The notes under the pieces: model-generated
The model's input: only the letters and a program-made list of their open reading frames with translations
Told to the model about the DNA's origin: nothing
Databases searched by the model: none
Program-made: the position numbers and the translations under genes
Part shown: positions 1 to 11,547 of the stretch, one piece after another
Layout: each line of letters begins with the position of its first letter
Numbering within the stretch: the first letter of the stretch is position 1
Assembly (NCBI GenBank): GCA_037576195.1
Contig: CM075101.1
Location: 17,670,001-17,734,000 of the forward strand
Direction: 5' to 3'
DNA: 64,000 nt
Origin: Phytoseiulus persimilis
Taxonomy: Eukaryota; Arthropoda; Arachnida; Mesostigmata; Phytoseiidae

Positions 1-1043
1 GTTTGTCAGAAAGGAGGACGAAGGAGAACTGCCCTGGCGTCCCCGCAGAACAACTGAATGAGCGAGCGGCGGCGGACAAGTCCTAAAACGTCAGCATCCG
101 AACGGAAGCTGGCGGCGCCCAAAGAAACTGCAGCCCACTTCCTCCTCTTAACTTTTGATCTGTAGTACAGCCCGATGTGCTGCCGCGGAGACTTCGTCTA
201 ACTCGATTACCGTTTAAGTGGCAGGCAGGCAGGCAGGCGGCGGGCCGCACCGACGCATGGTCGGTCAGCGAGGCTCCAAATGCTTTTTTGCGCCTCGTAC
301 CACCACCCTGCGTTTCTCCACCCTTCTGAAAGCTTCACACCTCCGCGCTGAATGAAATGAACGAAAAAATTGTATGTTCCCGTCGACTTCATCCCGAGCC
401 GCCGGGCAGCTCGCGGGAAAGGAAGGAGCAACCGCGAATAACGAACCCTCGCGCCGATGCACGCCAACACGAAATCGGATTCGGCCGCGGCGCCTCGCTT
501 CAATCGGTGTTTTGTGGCAAACGCCTCAGAATAGACACACGTTGATTGCGATCTCTGGGAGTGTCGTTTGGGGAGCGAAACGAGTGCGAAACTAGGTTTT
601 GATGTCCAGAGCGGGGCTTATGTATGAACATTAAAACATTCGCATTAGCAACGGCCTCCTTATCTGGGCGGTGCGTACAACTAAGAGGATGGCGAACGCG
701 GAGGGCGCGGAGGAGAGGGGGGCCGAGCGTGGAGTGAGAGAGAAAATGAAGGCACTCAATTTAGAAATCACGGCCTGATTCGTCCTGACGTCGACTCGAA
801 GACATATTCCATAGCCTGAATGTTTCAGAGGGGAGGCCTAAGTGGAGGCCACGCCGAACTTCTCCGAGAGGAACGCCGCGGCTCTGACAGTCGTTCCGCA
901 ACGGATGCGGTCGTTTTCGACAAGACGATTTCGCCGACCCGGGAGCGGGATTTGGAGGAACCAAGTCGTCGAAAGATCCTCCCCTCGGTGGTCGCAGCCT
1001 ATCTCGAGAGGAAAAGCGCGAGAGAAGTGTACCGGGCGCTCAC
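1..1043. other. No recognisable gene; left edge
   Basis: I see nothing that can be called here beyond a short GGCA tetranucleotide tract at 220-238. Open frames of up to 150 codons exist on both strands (for example 820-1272 plus), but they overlap each other and lack a splice or composition signal that singles one out. This may be intergenic or intronic. Confidence 0.5.
220..238. repeat. (GGCA)n microsatellite
   Basis: Between four and five uninterrupted copies of GGCA. Similar GGCA tracts occur at 34683-34697 and just before the GGGC tract at 60.8 kb. Confidence 0.9.
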
Positions 1044-1117
1044 CTCGGCCAGTCAGGTCATGCGGCTGCTGATACCGTCCCTCGATGCCGAGACTCAGCG
1101 GTTTCCAGACACGTCGT
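1044..1117 (-). CDS. Possible internal exon, unknown product
   Basis: On the minus strand an acceptor-like sequence (ATTCATATCAG) precedes 74 nt that are open to a donor GAG|GTGAGC. The frame (phase 2 in, phase 1 out) reads about 24 residues with no recognised motif. My hand count of G+C by codon position is roughly 71/50/67 percent, a pattern expected of coding DNA, but the exon is too short to be convincing. No neighbouring exon with matching phase was found. Confidence 0.2.
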
Positions 1118-1827
1118 CTGATATGAATTGTCCAAAACATTTTGTTCGGTGGGAGTGGAGCGGAGGTCAGAGACGTTGGAGGTCGAGAGAAACTTCTTCC
1201 CGCGGCCCCGTACACTGCTACGCCGTCGTACCTGTCATGTCGACGCAACGCTGCTCAGCACAAATTCGATAAGGCAGGAATACGCGAACCGGATGCGGAG
1301 GCAAGCTCGCCCACGCAACTCGTTGGCCTGTCACGAGACCGTTGTTATCGAATCGACGGATTCACCGTCCTCGGCGGTTACCTCTTCCCGAACCTGGGCT
1401 CGGACTCCCGCAGCCGACTGTGTCGGGCTCGGCGATGCGTGACGCTTTTGTTCGGAAGTCGAAAATTATGTCTCCCATCAAGAGCCGCGGAAGTTATCGC
1501 TTTCTTTCCATGGCGCTCGAATCGGTGGTCGCAAGCGCTAAGCGTCCAGGGCGGACCAACTCGGTCATCGCGTGCGAGATCAAGTCCAGTTCGGTCGAAC
1601 GGTCGCCTTGAAGCAGAGGAGAAACCGAGTTTCCCGAGCTCACAGAACGAATGTTCGAGGCTTGGCCGCCTGAATCCACCAACTGAATATCGGTGGAATA
1701 ATTTTTAGCTCCTTAGTGGAGGACAGACAGCGTTCGAGACAAGGGCGGAAGCTCTCCAGAGGATTGTTAATTTGATGGCCCTCTGTAGAACGAGGAGGAA
1801 CAGGAGAAGCCGAGAAGGAATCACGAA

Positions 1828-1892
1828 ATGGACGGAAGTGGCGAGACGACAGACTCGATCCGTGGCATATCAAGAATTCCGACCGTGGCGAG
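1828..1892 (+). CDS. Possible initiator exon, unknown product
   Basis: ATG at 1828 sits in a favourable context (G at -3, G at +4). It opens 21 codons plus 2 nt, MDGSGETTDSIRGISRIPTV and one more Ala codon, ending at a strong donor AG|GTAAGA (GT at 1893). The intron would be phase 2. The peptide is short, hydrophilic and unrecognised. An overlapping alternative start at 1775 in another frame, rich in Arg, uses the same donor. Codon-position composition does not decide between them. A GA-rich tract follows in the putative intron. Confidence 0.25.
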
Positions 1893-2000
1893 GTAAGAAA
1901 CTATCGGGTTACGAAGGGGGATTGACACAGGACGCGGCGGGGGCTGGAATTAATGCTCGAGAGGACCACGTGATCGCCGCAATGAAGCCAGGACGGAGCT

Positions 2001-2090
2001 CAAGGAGAGAAGGAGAAAGGTAGAGAGAGAGAGGGACAATGAGGGAGAGAGAGAGCGGAACGATAGAAGAAGTGGATGTGGAGAGACAGC
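2001..2090. repeat. GA-rich low-complexity tract
   Basis: Imperfect (GA)n/(GGA)n purine tract on the plus strand. Confidence 0.8.
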
Positions 2091-2162
2091 GTCGCGTCCT
2101 GCAGTTTTTTTTACCAAAATCTACATATTGACGATTGACCGGAAATGGCCGTAGAGCCGAGC

Positions 2163-2200
2163 GGGCGGGCGGGCGGGCGAGCGAGCCCGAGCGCCCGCCC
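2163..2200. repeat. GGGC tetranucleotide tract with G-quadruplex and hairpin potential
   Basis: 2163-2177 reads GGGCGGGCGGGCGGG: four runs of three G separated by single bases, the classical intramolecular G-quadruplex pattern. The 9 bp GGGCGGGCG at 2171-2179 is perfectly inverted at 2192-2200 (CGCCCGCCC) around a 12-nt loop, so the same bases could form a stem instead. An identical 15-mer is at 60804-60818. Confidence 0.85.
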
Positions 2201-3152
2201 GACCGCATGTGTGACTGACACCGAATGAGCCTCCGAGGAAACAAACACTCGGAGACCAGAACAATAACAATCGACTGGAAAAATAGGTGATCCCGGTGTA
2301 CAGATGGCGCAAGCTTTGGAAACATCCATAATGATGTACGCCACTGCAAAAACGGTACGCTAGTCTACTTGGTTGGAGGCTGAGTGGTTTCCCATCGATC
2401 GGCGGGTGCACGGGGTCGAACATTGGCAACTTGTGAACAACAGATACCTCCTCCGCTTTCATTATCTATCAGTTATGTCGCTCAATCTTCCGATATCGTC
2501 GCGGGTGCTTGGTTGCTCGGGTCGCCGCTTGGTTCGAGTTAGCAATGTTACAGCAGCGATACGGATCCGCGGCGAGCGTTCCGCCGTCGGAACGCACCCA
2601 GCAGGAAGCTCCTCGAGAGCTTCTTCCAAGGTCCGAGCGAACTTCGATACCAATCGATTCCAACGGGCGTGGAACACAAGAAAGATGGCCGAGTCTGAAA
2701 AGTGATTCGTCGATTGCGATCTGACGCAAGCTTGCATCGGAGACGAATCGATCCTGAGGAGGACCGCGAGGGACCATCGAACGAGTTTCACTAAGGAGCA
2801 ATGAAACAGAGGATTGCACCTCAGCGGGAAGTTCTGCACACGTCCGGCGTGCCGCGATGAATAGTTAGATGCCGATGCAGGAGGAAACGAGACACAGGAA
2901 TAAGAGATCAGGAATCACGGGGCAGGATGTGACCGAGGACCGCGGGGATTCCCCATCGGACAGCCGCAACTCGCTCCACTGGCCCGACGGACCCCGGGCT
3001 CAAGCTTGTCCGAGGAGCACGGGCTGTCTGATTCTCCTCCACAGAAAAGGAGGGAAACTTCGACATCGAGCTGTGCCACCGACACCCCGGGCAGCGCCCT
3101 AAGACATGTCCCGGATCCGATTTCTGAACCGAACTGAAACTGATCGCCCGAG

Positions 3153-3524
3153 ATGATCCGATACTCGCACCTGATGAATGATCCACTTCATGATGATCAC
3201 GGCCATCGGAATCCGCTGGTTCCCCGTTCGAATGGAATCAGGAAGCTCGGATTGGAAACGGCCTCGGCGCTGCACTTAACCCAACGTCGACAAACCGGAG
3301 ACACGTTAAGCACCTCGAATGGTGCGGTGCTCGAGCTCCCTCCCCGTTCGTTCGGTTCATGGCGGCTACGGACGGCGCTTCAGGTAGCATCGAGAGGATC
3401 ACCGACGCAGCTCACACCCCAAACTAAGGCCATGACCCCCCTCGCCCCCCTCCGTGTTCCGGAGCTTGGATCCGCCGTCTGGTCGTTCTATCTCTCCGTC
3501 GGTTGCTTATTTGGAAATGAGGAA
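3153..3524 (+). CDS. Possible initiator exon, unknown product
   Basis: ATG at 3153 (G at -3) has an in-frame TGA four codons upstream, so it is a natural start if this is an exon. The frame stays open for 124 codons to a donor GAA|GTAAGC at 3525 (phase 0). An earlier donor CAG|GTAGCA at 3384, also phase 0, is possible. The first 77 codons show G+C of about 60 percent at position 3 against 49 at position 2 (hand count). The N-terminus is His/Asp/Asn-rich (MIRYSHLMNDPLHDD...). No domain is recognised and no downstream exon was matched. Confidence 0.3.
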
Positions 3525-3671
3525 GTAAGCGAATGAGAAAACGAACGACTGAGCGGAGATGTCTGCTTGTCCCTACATCATCAATATGGACGTTCGGCGT
3601 CCAACGTCCGCGGTGTGCCGGCGGTGGTGTACTGATGACGGAGTGGCCCCGGGCGGCCTCTTCGGCTCACC

Positions 3672-3699
3672 TCAGTCGGTCGGTCAGTCAGTTAGTCAG
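3672..3699. repeat. TCAG/TCGG tetranucleotide tract
   Basis: Imperfect tandem TCRG/GTYA units. Confidence 0.7.
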
Positions 3700-4200
3700 G
3701 CATGTAGCTCACCATCCTACTTGCCATCTAGCTCGCGAGCCATCGTGCGAAGCGGCCATCTCCTTCGCTGGAGAGAAACCAACGCGTCGGTCCACCTCAT
3801 GGGCTGTCCGTCCGTGGTCTTCCATCAATCCGTGAATCGAGTAAATTACGTTTGGATGGGAGAATTTCGGGCTCGAAACGAGCCACCTTTCTGGAGGGCA
3901 AAATGAGAGACATCGAAAGAACCGGATTCGGGAATCTCGACTCGGCCCAGAAAATCCCAAGAGGCCGGCGGCCTCTTCCGCATCTCGTCGATACATCCTC
4001 TTCCGTAGAACCTTCGGTCGACTGGGGCCAGCGCTCCAGACTGCAGCGGAGAAGTCGAACTGCCTCCTCACCTACTGCGCGGCTGACTGTGCTTGTAAGC
4101 CCCTTGTGGCCTCCAGATGGGAAAGCAGGACGCAACGAATCGTCCGTCAGCCACTCCTGAATACCAATCCGACAAGCAGCCTTCGAGATAGAGAGGGAGA

Positions 4201-4214
4201 GCAGCAGCAGCAGC
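4201..4214. repeat. (GCA)n microsatellite
   Basis: Four and a half to five copies of GCA; a similar shorter tract is at 5017-5028. Confidence 0.8.
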
Positions 4215-5880
4215 GCGATCGGACACACTGTCTTTCCCATTCGTCGGCCGGAGGCGCCGCGAAATCGTAACACCCGGCCCCCACCCCTTCTGCCCAGCCA
4301 CTGATTCCCACCCCCTTGCCACCGTCGCTGGCAGTATCCCCTTTTTCCGTAGTTTCTCCACTATTGAAGTGATGTTCCATCGCCCTCGGGCCTCGGGTCC
4401 GGTCCTCCCGGCACATGAAGGAAGAAACCTCCCCCGTCCCCTTCTCCCTCGCTAGCCGTTTTAGCCGTTGAGGAGCAAAACAGACCGCGGCCGTTACTGG
4501 TACCGGAGCACGGGCGGGAGAGACGGATAGATGGTCAGATAGGATCCCGCGACGAGCCGCTGGCTCGAGAACGCCAACGACGGAAAAATCTGCTCAGATA
4601 AATAAAGAACGCCACCTTCGACAACGGCAGAGAACCGACTCGAGCACCAGTTTACATTCCTGCCGGGGAGGTAAAATAGTGTCCTGCCGCTGCTGCTGGT
4701 GACCATTCGCCGGCTCTTCCCCATCGACCTGGAGGAGTCACTGAGTCGTCGTCGGTTCGCACACCTCGCAGACGTAATCCTCACTCTCTGGAGAGCTGTT
4801 GCCCCCCAACAATCCATGGCACGGCACCACACCCTGACAGCCGGCGACCCCCGCCCTCGGAAGCTGCCTGCCAAACCCAGTTGCTGGCTCTGCCCAGCAG
4901 ACATTCTCGCAATGGAGTTCCTTTCGTTTTCGTTAATTCTCGTCCGGAGACACAGCCAAGTGGATCCGAGCTCGCCCTCCCGCCTAGCACGGTTCGCCCC
5001 ACTGGCTTCCACCGGGCAGCAGCAGCAGCCCTTGTCTTCCTTGACGACTACTCCCCCATCCTCGCCCTCATTCGTCCCCTCTCCGATGAACAAAAAATAG
5101 ACGGCAGCAGACAAAAAAGGCCACTCGGGCGACATGAGAGAAAACCACTAAACCCGAACAAAACTTTTAATCCTCTAGGAGCTTTTCTCTACCACCTCTT
5201 ATTCGTTGCCTTTCGCTTATTCCTCTGCCGGCCGGCCGCAGGGCTCCGCTCGCGTTGAACCGAACTGAAGGCTTATTTGAGGATGAAGATGTTGAACACG
5301 CTAGGCTAAGTTCGTCGTCGTAATTCCTTCACGCGTTGCGTTTTTCTTTCCGACCTACATCAGTCGCTCTCCCATCGTTCCGAAATCCGTCGTTGCGGTT
5401 GTCGAGCTTGTCGGAAATTCCTACTCTGACACCAAATTAGGAACCGGAGCCTCTGCGAGCTCCGGAATACGGCTCGCGACTGGGACGGGCGCTGGGTACA
5501 GAGGGTTCAGGAGTGTTTCCGCTCGCGCATCGCAAGGTCATCCGCGGGCCGAGAAACACTTCTCGACGATGCGATCCGGTTTCGTTCGGTGTCACCTCCG
5601 GCCCGGGCTCCCGTGTTCCCGACTCCGAACTCTCCCGCGGTTCTGGTGCAAAGATCGGACACGCTCCGGTGCATGTCATTTGGAACTATTCGCTCCCTCC
5701 ATCATCGCCAGATAAAATATAGAGCGCCTCGTCGGTTCCCGTTCATGCTGGGTCAACCGTGTGGGCATGAAGGAGGAATAGAGCGCATGCTCGCTCGCGT
5801 GCATGCCCGGAAGAACGTGTAGGTGTGCGTCGCCATCACCCGCAGTGTGGAGAGCGCACGTGCATGCCAACCTCATACAA

Positions 5881-5900
5881 GCATATGTATGTACATATGC
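5881..5900. repeat. Short inverted repeat
   Basis: GCATATGTA and TACATATGC form perfect 9-bp arms around a 2-nt spacer. It lies in a 100-bp patch with several GCATG words. Function unknown; could be chance. Confidence 0.6.
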
Positions 5901-6459
5901 TGTGCGGAGTTTGTGTGTCAATCTCTTGTTGCTGACTGTCGAGATTGTTTGCTTTGTCCCTCCTCGGTGGTGGCGGCGGCGGTGGGCTAAACCGTTGGCT
6001 CATTCGCTGACTCTCCTATTCGGTGTGTCAACGAGTTTGCAAACTCGAATGCGAGCACACTGGACCTAGCTGTCGGCAAGAGCGGGAGTTGTCAACCTTG
6101 GGGGTTATGAGAAAGGTACACGTTGCGGACTCGCGCTCCTTACTCCTCCGAGGCGCGAGGCCTCCCGACGCGGGGTCCTGGAATCAATCTCCGGTGTTTT
6201 GTTCTCGCCTTCACTGGGGATCGTGCATGCATGCACGTCCAAAGCGGATCCTGACGAAATGCAGAACATGGTCGATTATGAGCGGCAGAATTCCAGCGGT
6301 GGGCCGATCTGACAGACTACGTCAATCGGCCCGATCGCTCAGCGATGCCTATCAAATGCTGGCCGCCGATGCACGCGGAATATTATATGCGATGGACGAT
6401 GCGGAAGCAGAGAAAATACATAGAGAAGCGCTGCATCTCCACGCCGCCGGCCCAGTCAA

Positions 6460-6471
6460 CCCCCCCCCCCC
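6460..6471. repeat. C12 homopolymer
   Basis: Uninterrupted run of twelve C, followed by CTCTTCCCCC. Confidence 0.95.
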
Positions 6472-7230
6472 TCTTCCCCCCATGGCACATAGCAGAGTAC
6501 CACGAATGCTTCGACATTGGTGCTCGTGAAAGCGTTCCAGGGACCCACTCTTCGGAGCAATCGTTCCGAGGAATATCTGACTAGTTCTTCCCCTGTGTGC
6601 TCCGAAAATAGACTCGAGAACATCCAGTCGAACACGCATCGAGCCTTGCCCGCCCTTCGAGCGAAATGTCCCGAACTCGAACGATGACAGCGGGTTCTAT
6701 ATCGATCCGGCTTCCAGGGAACTCCGCGTCAAGAGTGAAGAAACGCCGTAGCTAGAACCGGGATATCGGCGGTCGGACATTGTTGGGGCTCCCGCGGCGC
6801 CGGCCGTGTACTTTTTTGATCTCGCTTTCGTCCGTTGCTCTGCTTTGTAAGCGGAACCGGTTTCGAGTTAGCGACCACCAGAAGGGGACGGTATTCAGCT
6901 CTTCGCCGGCAGAAGGAAGAGAAGCGAGCTCGAAAAAGAGTCGCAAGTTGCCGGCAGCTTCCCGGCGCGCTCTTCGATGCTAGCGGAGCTCAGTGGTAGC
7001 GGTAGTGGCTTCAGCCTTGGCTGAGAGTGGCTGCTGCTCCTACTCGGGTTGCGAGCCACGTTCGCGCGACCTGGCCAACCTCCATTTTGGGAGATCGGAT
7101 AGCGTGGCGAGCGGATAGACCGATGCCCAGTGGCCTGCGAACGGGACTTTCCTGCTAATACGTAACTAGCTGCGAACCTGCGACTCTTGCGGTGGAGACG
7201 AGTGCGGGGAGGATGGGTACAAGGAAGGGT

Positions 7231-7261
7231 GAGAGAGGGGATAGATAGAGGGAGAGAGAGG
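7231..7261. repeat. GA-rich tract
   Basis: Imperfect GAGA/GATA purine tract on the plus strand. Confidence 0.7.
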
Positions 7262-8451
7262 ACCGATCGCGACTTCAAAGACAAGTCAAAGGAGCTCTAT
7301 GAGAACGAAGAACTGCGAGTTCGCAACTGCGTTCGACCCCTTCCAGTCTTCTTTTCCGTTTCGCCTCCTCTCGACGCCATGGTACCGCGAGCAATGTTTG
7401 CCTGAAGCCCTCGGTTACCGATTCCACCGCGAACCAGCGTCGTGGTAGCGACATGCCAATCGGACTGAATTCTCGATCAATCGAATGCCCCATCCCTATC
7501 CGCCGTGCCCTGCACGACGAAGTCTCGGGGCACTCGGCGAACGCAGTTCAGCTCTCAGTTGGAGATGCTCCCTCAGCCGTATTCTTGACCAGCGAGCCCC
7601 CATTCGCCCGGGAGCACGGCTCGGTCGCAGTTCCGTGCATCAAGACTGCGCAACGCCCACCGACTTCCAAGGGTCATCGCTTTCGTCGTCAACCACCGGT
7701 GGAATTCGCCCAAATCGTCCCTTTGACAAAATCCGAGAGCAGAGCCGAAAAAGTCAACTCCGGAGATTATTCGGGCGCTGAGCGAGCTCAGAAGAGAGTC
7801 TAGCCGTTTCCGAGGAGCAACCGGGGCAAAATGAACGAAGAAGGAAGAGGCGTTTTGCTTCACGCAGGAGCGTGTCTAGCCCCACCGCTTTACATATTAC
7901 GAGTATTAGCGGAGCTCGTTTGGTTGCGGCGGCGCGGCGGGAAGTCGGAGTGGGGGAGGGGCGACCATCGGCCGGACTTCGAGGTCTTTTTCATTTTTCT
8001 CAACTGCAGTGATTCATTTTGAGCACCTCAGTCCGACCCTTTTCGCGTTCGCTCAGTGCCGTCCGTTCGTCCGTCCGCGCTCAATAAGCGCTCCCTGGTT
8101 GAACACTCGGATTTCCATTTTCTCGCTAACTACTCGACAGTCTCGAATTTTCCTTTCGGGCCCCGAGGAACGCTTCCGAGATCACGAACTTTGAATTATC
8201 GCTCACGTTCAAAAACTTTTACGGTTCATGGACGCTCCGGATGGAATTCCTCCCAACACGGAAGCGATGAGCTCATGATTGAACTCAGAAAGAGCCCGGG
8301 ACTCCGAAAATACCTTCTTCCAGACGTCAGACATCAGCCGTACCGTATTCGGCGGTCTACTTCATCGGAGTCGCATTTGTGGTTCCGTTCGGTTTATACA
8401 GGACTCGGGCAGTTCTCAGGAGCTCTGGAGAGGCAAAGTCAGCATGGCCAG

Positions 8452-8467
8452 GTCGCTCGCTCGCTCG
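8452..8467. repeat. (TCGC)n microsatellite
   Basis: About four tandem TCGC units. Confidence 0.7.
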
Positions 8468-9502
8468 ATTGGCTGGTTGTCGTAAGGTCGTGGGCACAGA
8501 GGAAGTCGGAGCTGGCTGTTCGATATCCTCCGCGCCGAATCGAATGAGTCCGACGGGCAACCTTGACGATCAGTCCTTCTGGAGGAGGACTCGACCAGCG
8601 TAGCCGAGTCGGTCGGTCAGACCGGGGCCGGATCGTCGTCTTGCAAGCAAATCTCTCACCGGGCAAAAACTCAACGGAAACGACTTCTGTGTCCAAACAA
8701 ACGAAGGGACGGACGGATGGCTGGCTGGCGAGAAGGAAGAGCAAGCGGGCGAGCGACTGACCGAGCCAGCACACAACGGAACAGAACGTATCCAGTCCAT
8801 GGGCTGCGGGAAGCGGTGATAAGCTGAGCGCCGAAAAATGAAAGCACGCCGTTCCCAATCGGCTCTTATCCCTTTGACGTTCCCCGGCGGACGGCCGTTC
8901 CTGCCCCGCGGACGGTTTAATGGCAAGCGTTCCGAAACGAGCAACAGCGACGCGGCCGACAGGCAAGCCAACGGCGCTGGGCAGGGGCGATAATTCGCGG
9001 TTGGCCCGAACGAAAGGTAAGGAAACGCTGGCGGGAAGGTTTCGTTTTGCTGGCATCGAGCACCAGGAGCACGAGGAGGAGACACCTCCACCTGCGGATG
9101 CGCTCGAACACGCTCTCGTTCGCTCCAACTGGCTGCTTGTGGTTGGCTTCGGCGAGAGTTGAAGCTCGGCCGCATTTTTTCGGGAAGAGCAGGATGGAGA
9201 CGCAACCGGGGCAGAAGGAAAGTTCCGGCGCGGCCGCCACCACTGCGAATTCAGAGTACGGTTGCTCCCCCCCAGCATCTGATCCATCGCGGGAAACCCG
9301 GACCGGTTACCCAGCATTCGAACCTAATGATCCTAGGAACGATTAAGCCTCTATCAAACGCAGGGTCGGGATGTTAGCTCGTGCTGTGATCGGAAAGAGT
9401 TCGAGTCGATAGAACTATCTCGAAATGTTCTCCACAAAGCCAGAGGAGCTGAAGCCTCCTCACCAGGGGAAATTTCCAAACATCCATGGCATGATGAAGT
9501 AG

Positions 9503-9647
9503 TGTCCACGTCACTCTAATCCTTTGCTGTATGTGGGCTCGTTCGATCGCGCGCATGGAGGGATTTTCATCTTGTCAAAATCAGCACACGCCTGCAACCA
9601 TGAGCCCTTCCCGGTCGTCGCGACTCCTGTCCTGTTGGAATCCGTTG
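9503..9647 (+). CDS. Candidate internal exon, unknown product
   Basis: Open from an in-frame TAG whose AG could be the acceptor (exon from 9503) to a donor GTTG|GTGAGA (GT at 9648). It reads about 48 codons with a hydrophobic, balanced composition (for example LYVGSFDRAHGGIFILSKSA near the middle) and ends in phase 1. Over the 40 codons before the donor my count of G+C by position is 60/42/65 percent. In the 47 codons that stay open after the donor it is about 57 at position 2 and 53 at position 3. That change at the donor supports a real exon end. The 5' boundary is weak (no pyrimidine tract). No family is recognised. An ATG at 9531 opens a competing frame through the same donor. Confidence 0.35.
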
Positions 9648-9874
9648 GTGAGAGCCGAGTCGTTCCCGCGGTCTGTGGAGCACTCCTCGCAGCAGGATCT
9701 CCGGATTGCTGGGCGCTCTCGAAACGCGCGTCAGACATTCATCATACGATTCGCTCATTAATTCTCATCACACTCGCCCGCTCTGAAGCCTAATTCTCCT
9801 CTTCCTCGAACCTCCCCTCTTTTCTGTTTTGTCTCTATTGGTCCCTCCGCCGTAAACCTCCCTCCACAGCGACC

Positions 9875-9892
9875 GCTCGCTCGCTCGCTCGC
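9875..9892. repeat. (GCTC)n microsatellite
   Basis: About four and a half tandem GCTC/CTCG units. Confidence 0.8.
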
Positions 9893-10073
9893 CTGCCTGG
9901 TCGTATACGACACCCCACCTCGACGTCGATGGGCGATCATTAATATCCCGGATTCAGTCCTCCTGGATCTTCTCAGTTTATGCGGCGTCGCTGCTCCCAG
10001 CCGTTGAACACGTCGGCGTTGCCCTTCGGCTCTCTGAAATGACGATCGGGGGACGACTCTGGAACGAACAAAC

Positions 10074-10087
10074 AAACGAACAAACAA
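10074..10087. repeat. (AACA)n microsatellite
   Basis: Short AACA/AACG tandem tract. Confidence 0.7.
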
Positions 10088-11349
10088 CTCGAACGTGCGC
10101 AGACATTACGGAGCTCAAGCCAACGGAAGAGCGCTTCCTGATTCGAGCCGCGGAGCATTCCCTCCAATCTGATTCCTCTCTTTTCCCGTAGGGCGGTTGG
10201 AAGTCCGGAAAGAACTCGAGCGGCACCGATCGGAGCAACAAATGGATCAGCTTGAATATTCAGATGGAATGGCTCTCATTGTTTCGATGTTTCCGTCGCT
10301 GCTCCCGTTGTAGCGATTTGTTTGTCGTCGTCGTCATCTTCCTCCAAGTCGCAGACATCGAAGGGACAAACTGGGACGCAGTGTGTGAATTTCGCGCGAG
10401 TTTATGCTGCCGTTGTCATTGTTGTTGTCGCAGATGTTGACTGTGTCGGCCGGCTCTGTGGGGGAGTTCTCCGAGGAAGTTCTTCAAGGGAACAGAATTT
10501 CCCTCGAGCTTCTGCAAAACCCTCGCTGCAGGCGAAGCCTGTTCGACGCGGGACTGCGGTGGTGTTGTCACCTCCAGAACAAAGGCTTCCAGGAGCTCGC
10601 TCCAAATATGCATGAGGCCTCCCGCGCCTGTTGGGGAGGCGTCAATAACAAACCAATAGCAGGAGTCGCGCAAGTCGTAGCTAAAAGCGGAACAATGGAA
10701 TTCCGACTGACGGCAAGCGAGTCTGCTTAACGGAGGCCACGTGTCCCGAGACCTCGGATTCCCGAACTCCACGAAACCTCGGCGCAAACAGGCCGAAATC
10801 GCTCAGCCGAGGGTTCCGGTCCCTGACCGCCGAGCAGTTGACAATGGTAGCAAGGAGGTCCGCTTCGGAGCGCCAAACCAGCCTCATGAGGAGAATCGCA
10901 GAATCGGTCGGTGTCCGTTCCGGCGGCAAACCTGACGGGCTGCGCACCGTTCCTCAGCTGTCAGTTGCAGCGGTTAGTTTTTTTTTCCACCGTTTCAACA
11001 CATCTTCACCGTCATTAGGACGGCTCGGGTTCTTCATCCGCCTCAGTAGTCCTTCTCCTCTTCATTTTCGGCGGCAGTCGTTCGGTCGTCCCAATCCTAA
11101 GACCACCCTGTCACACCATTACAACTCAGCGCTCAACTGTGATACCGAAACCACAAGCGCCGCATCCGCTCAAACCGATGAACTCCTCGCCTCCATGTCG
11201 GCATCGCCGATCTGTTCGCGAGCCGCTGAGCCGTCTCAATTTCTCCGCGACCGCAACTGCCGGGCTTTTCGCGGAAGTCACCGTCGGTCAGGGAAGCGCA
11301 CCGAGGAAATTCAATATAAGAAGGATTTTGTTAACCCTCCGCTGTTCGG

Positions 11350-11547
11350 ATGAAAAGTAAGAGCGATAAGCAGGAGCTTTCGGGAAGCCACAATATGACA
11401 CCAACGGCCGCTTCAGAGACGCCAACGGCTAGGAAGACGCCGAAAACTAATTCCGTGCTACTCCTGGACGAACAGGTTCGGCGCGGCAGCACCGCCTACA
11501 GCGAGGCCGTCTGCGGCGCCGACTCCACCGTCTATTACCGACTCTGA
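11350..11547 (+). CDS. Small ORF or initiator exon, unknown product
   Basis: ATG at 11350 with an in-frame TAA six codons upstream opens 65 codons to a TGA. The peptide is hydrophilic, rich in Lys, Thr and Ser at the start (MKSKSDKQELSGSHNMTPTA) and ends in YYRL. G+C at codon positions 1/2/3 is about 51/52/69 percent by hand count, rising at position 3 in the second half, which argues for coding. The context at -3 is C, so initiation is not optimal. It could be a complete small protein or a start exon using the weak internal donor CAG|GTTCGG. No motif is recognised. Confidence 0.3.
   Translation: MKSKSDKQELSGSHNMTPTAASETPTARKTPKTNSVLLLDEQVRRGSTAYSEAVCGADSTVYYRL

Larger units (their letters stand above)
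3525..9502. other. No supported gene
   Basis: Several long open frames occur on both strands (for example 4494-5135 minus, 6023-6529 plus, 8439-9317 minus), but they contradict each other and none shows a clear codon-position bias. Listed separately are the short repeats. An ATG frame at 8920 ending at a good donor (AAAG|GTAAGG, 9017) was tested; its position-2 G+C exceeds position 3, so it is not called. Confidence 0.4.
9648..11349. other. No supported gene
   Basis: Contains short repeats: GCTC units at 9875-9892, AACA units at 10074-10087, GTC units at 10325-10337 and a T9 run near 10978. Open frames are present but uninformative. Confidence 0.4.

Noticed and set aside
820-1272. 150-codon ATG frame on the plus strand
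   Set aside because: Protein-like by eye, but frames of this length are expected several times by chance in 64 kb and the mirror strand is equally open.
8920-9016. ATG frame ending at a good donor AAAG|GTAAGG
   Set aside because: Position-2 G+C (about 72 percent) exceeds position 3 (about 63), opposite to coding sequence.
8439-9317. 292-codon minus-strand open frame, the longest nominal frame
   Set aside because: Arg/Ser/Pro-rich composition typical of antisense or random CpG-rich sequence, several overlapping frames on both strands, no splice or domain evidence.
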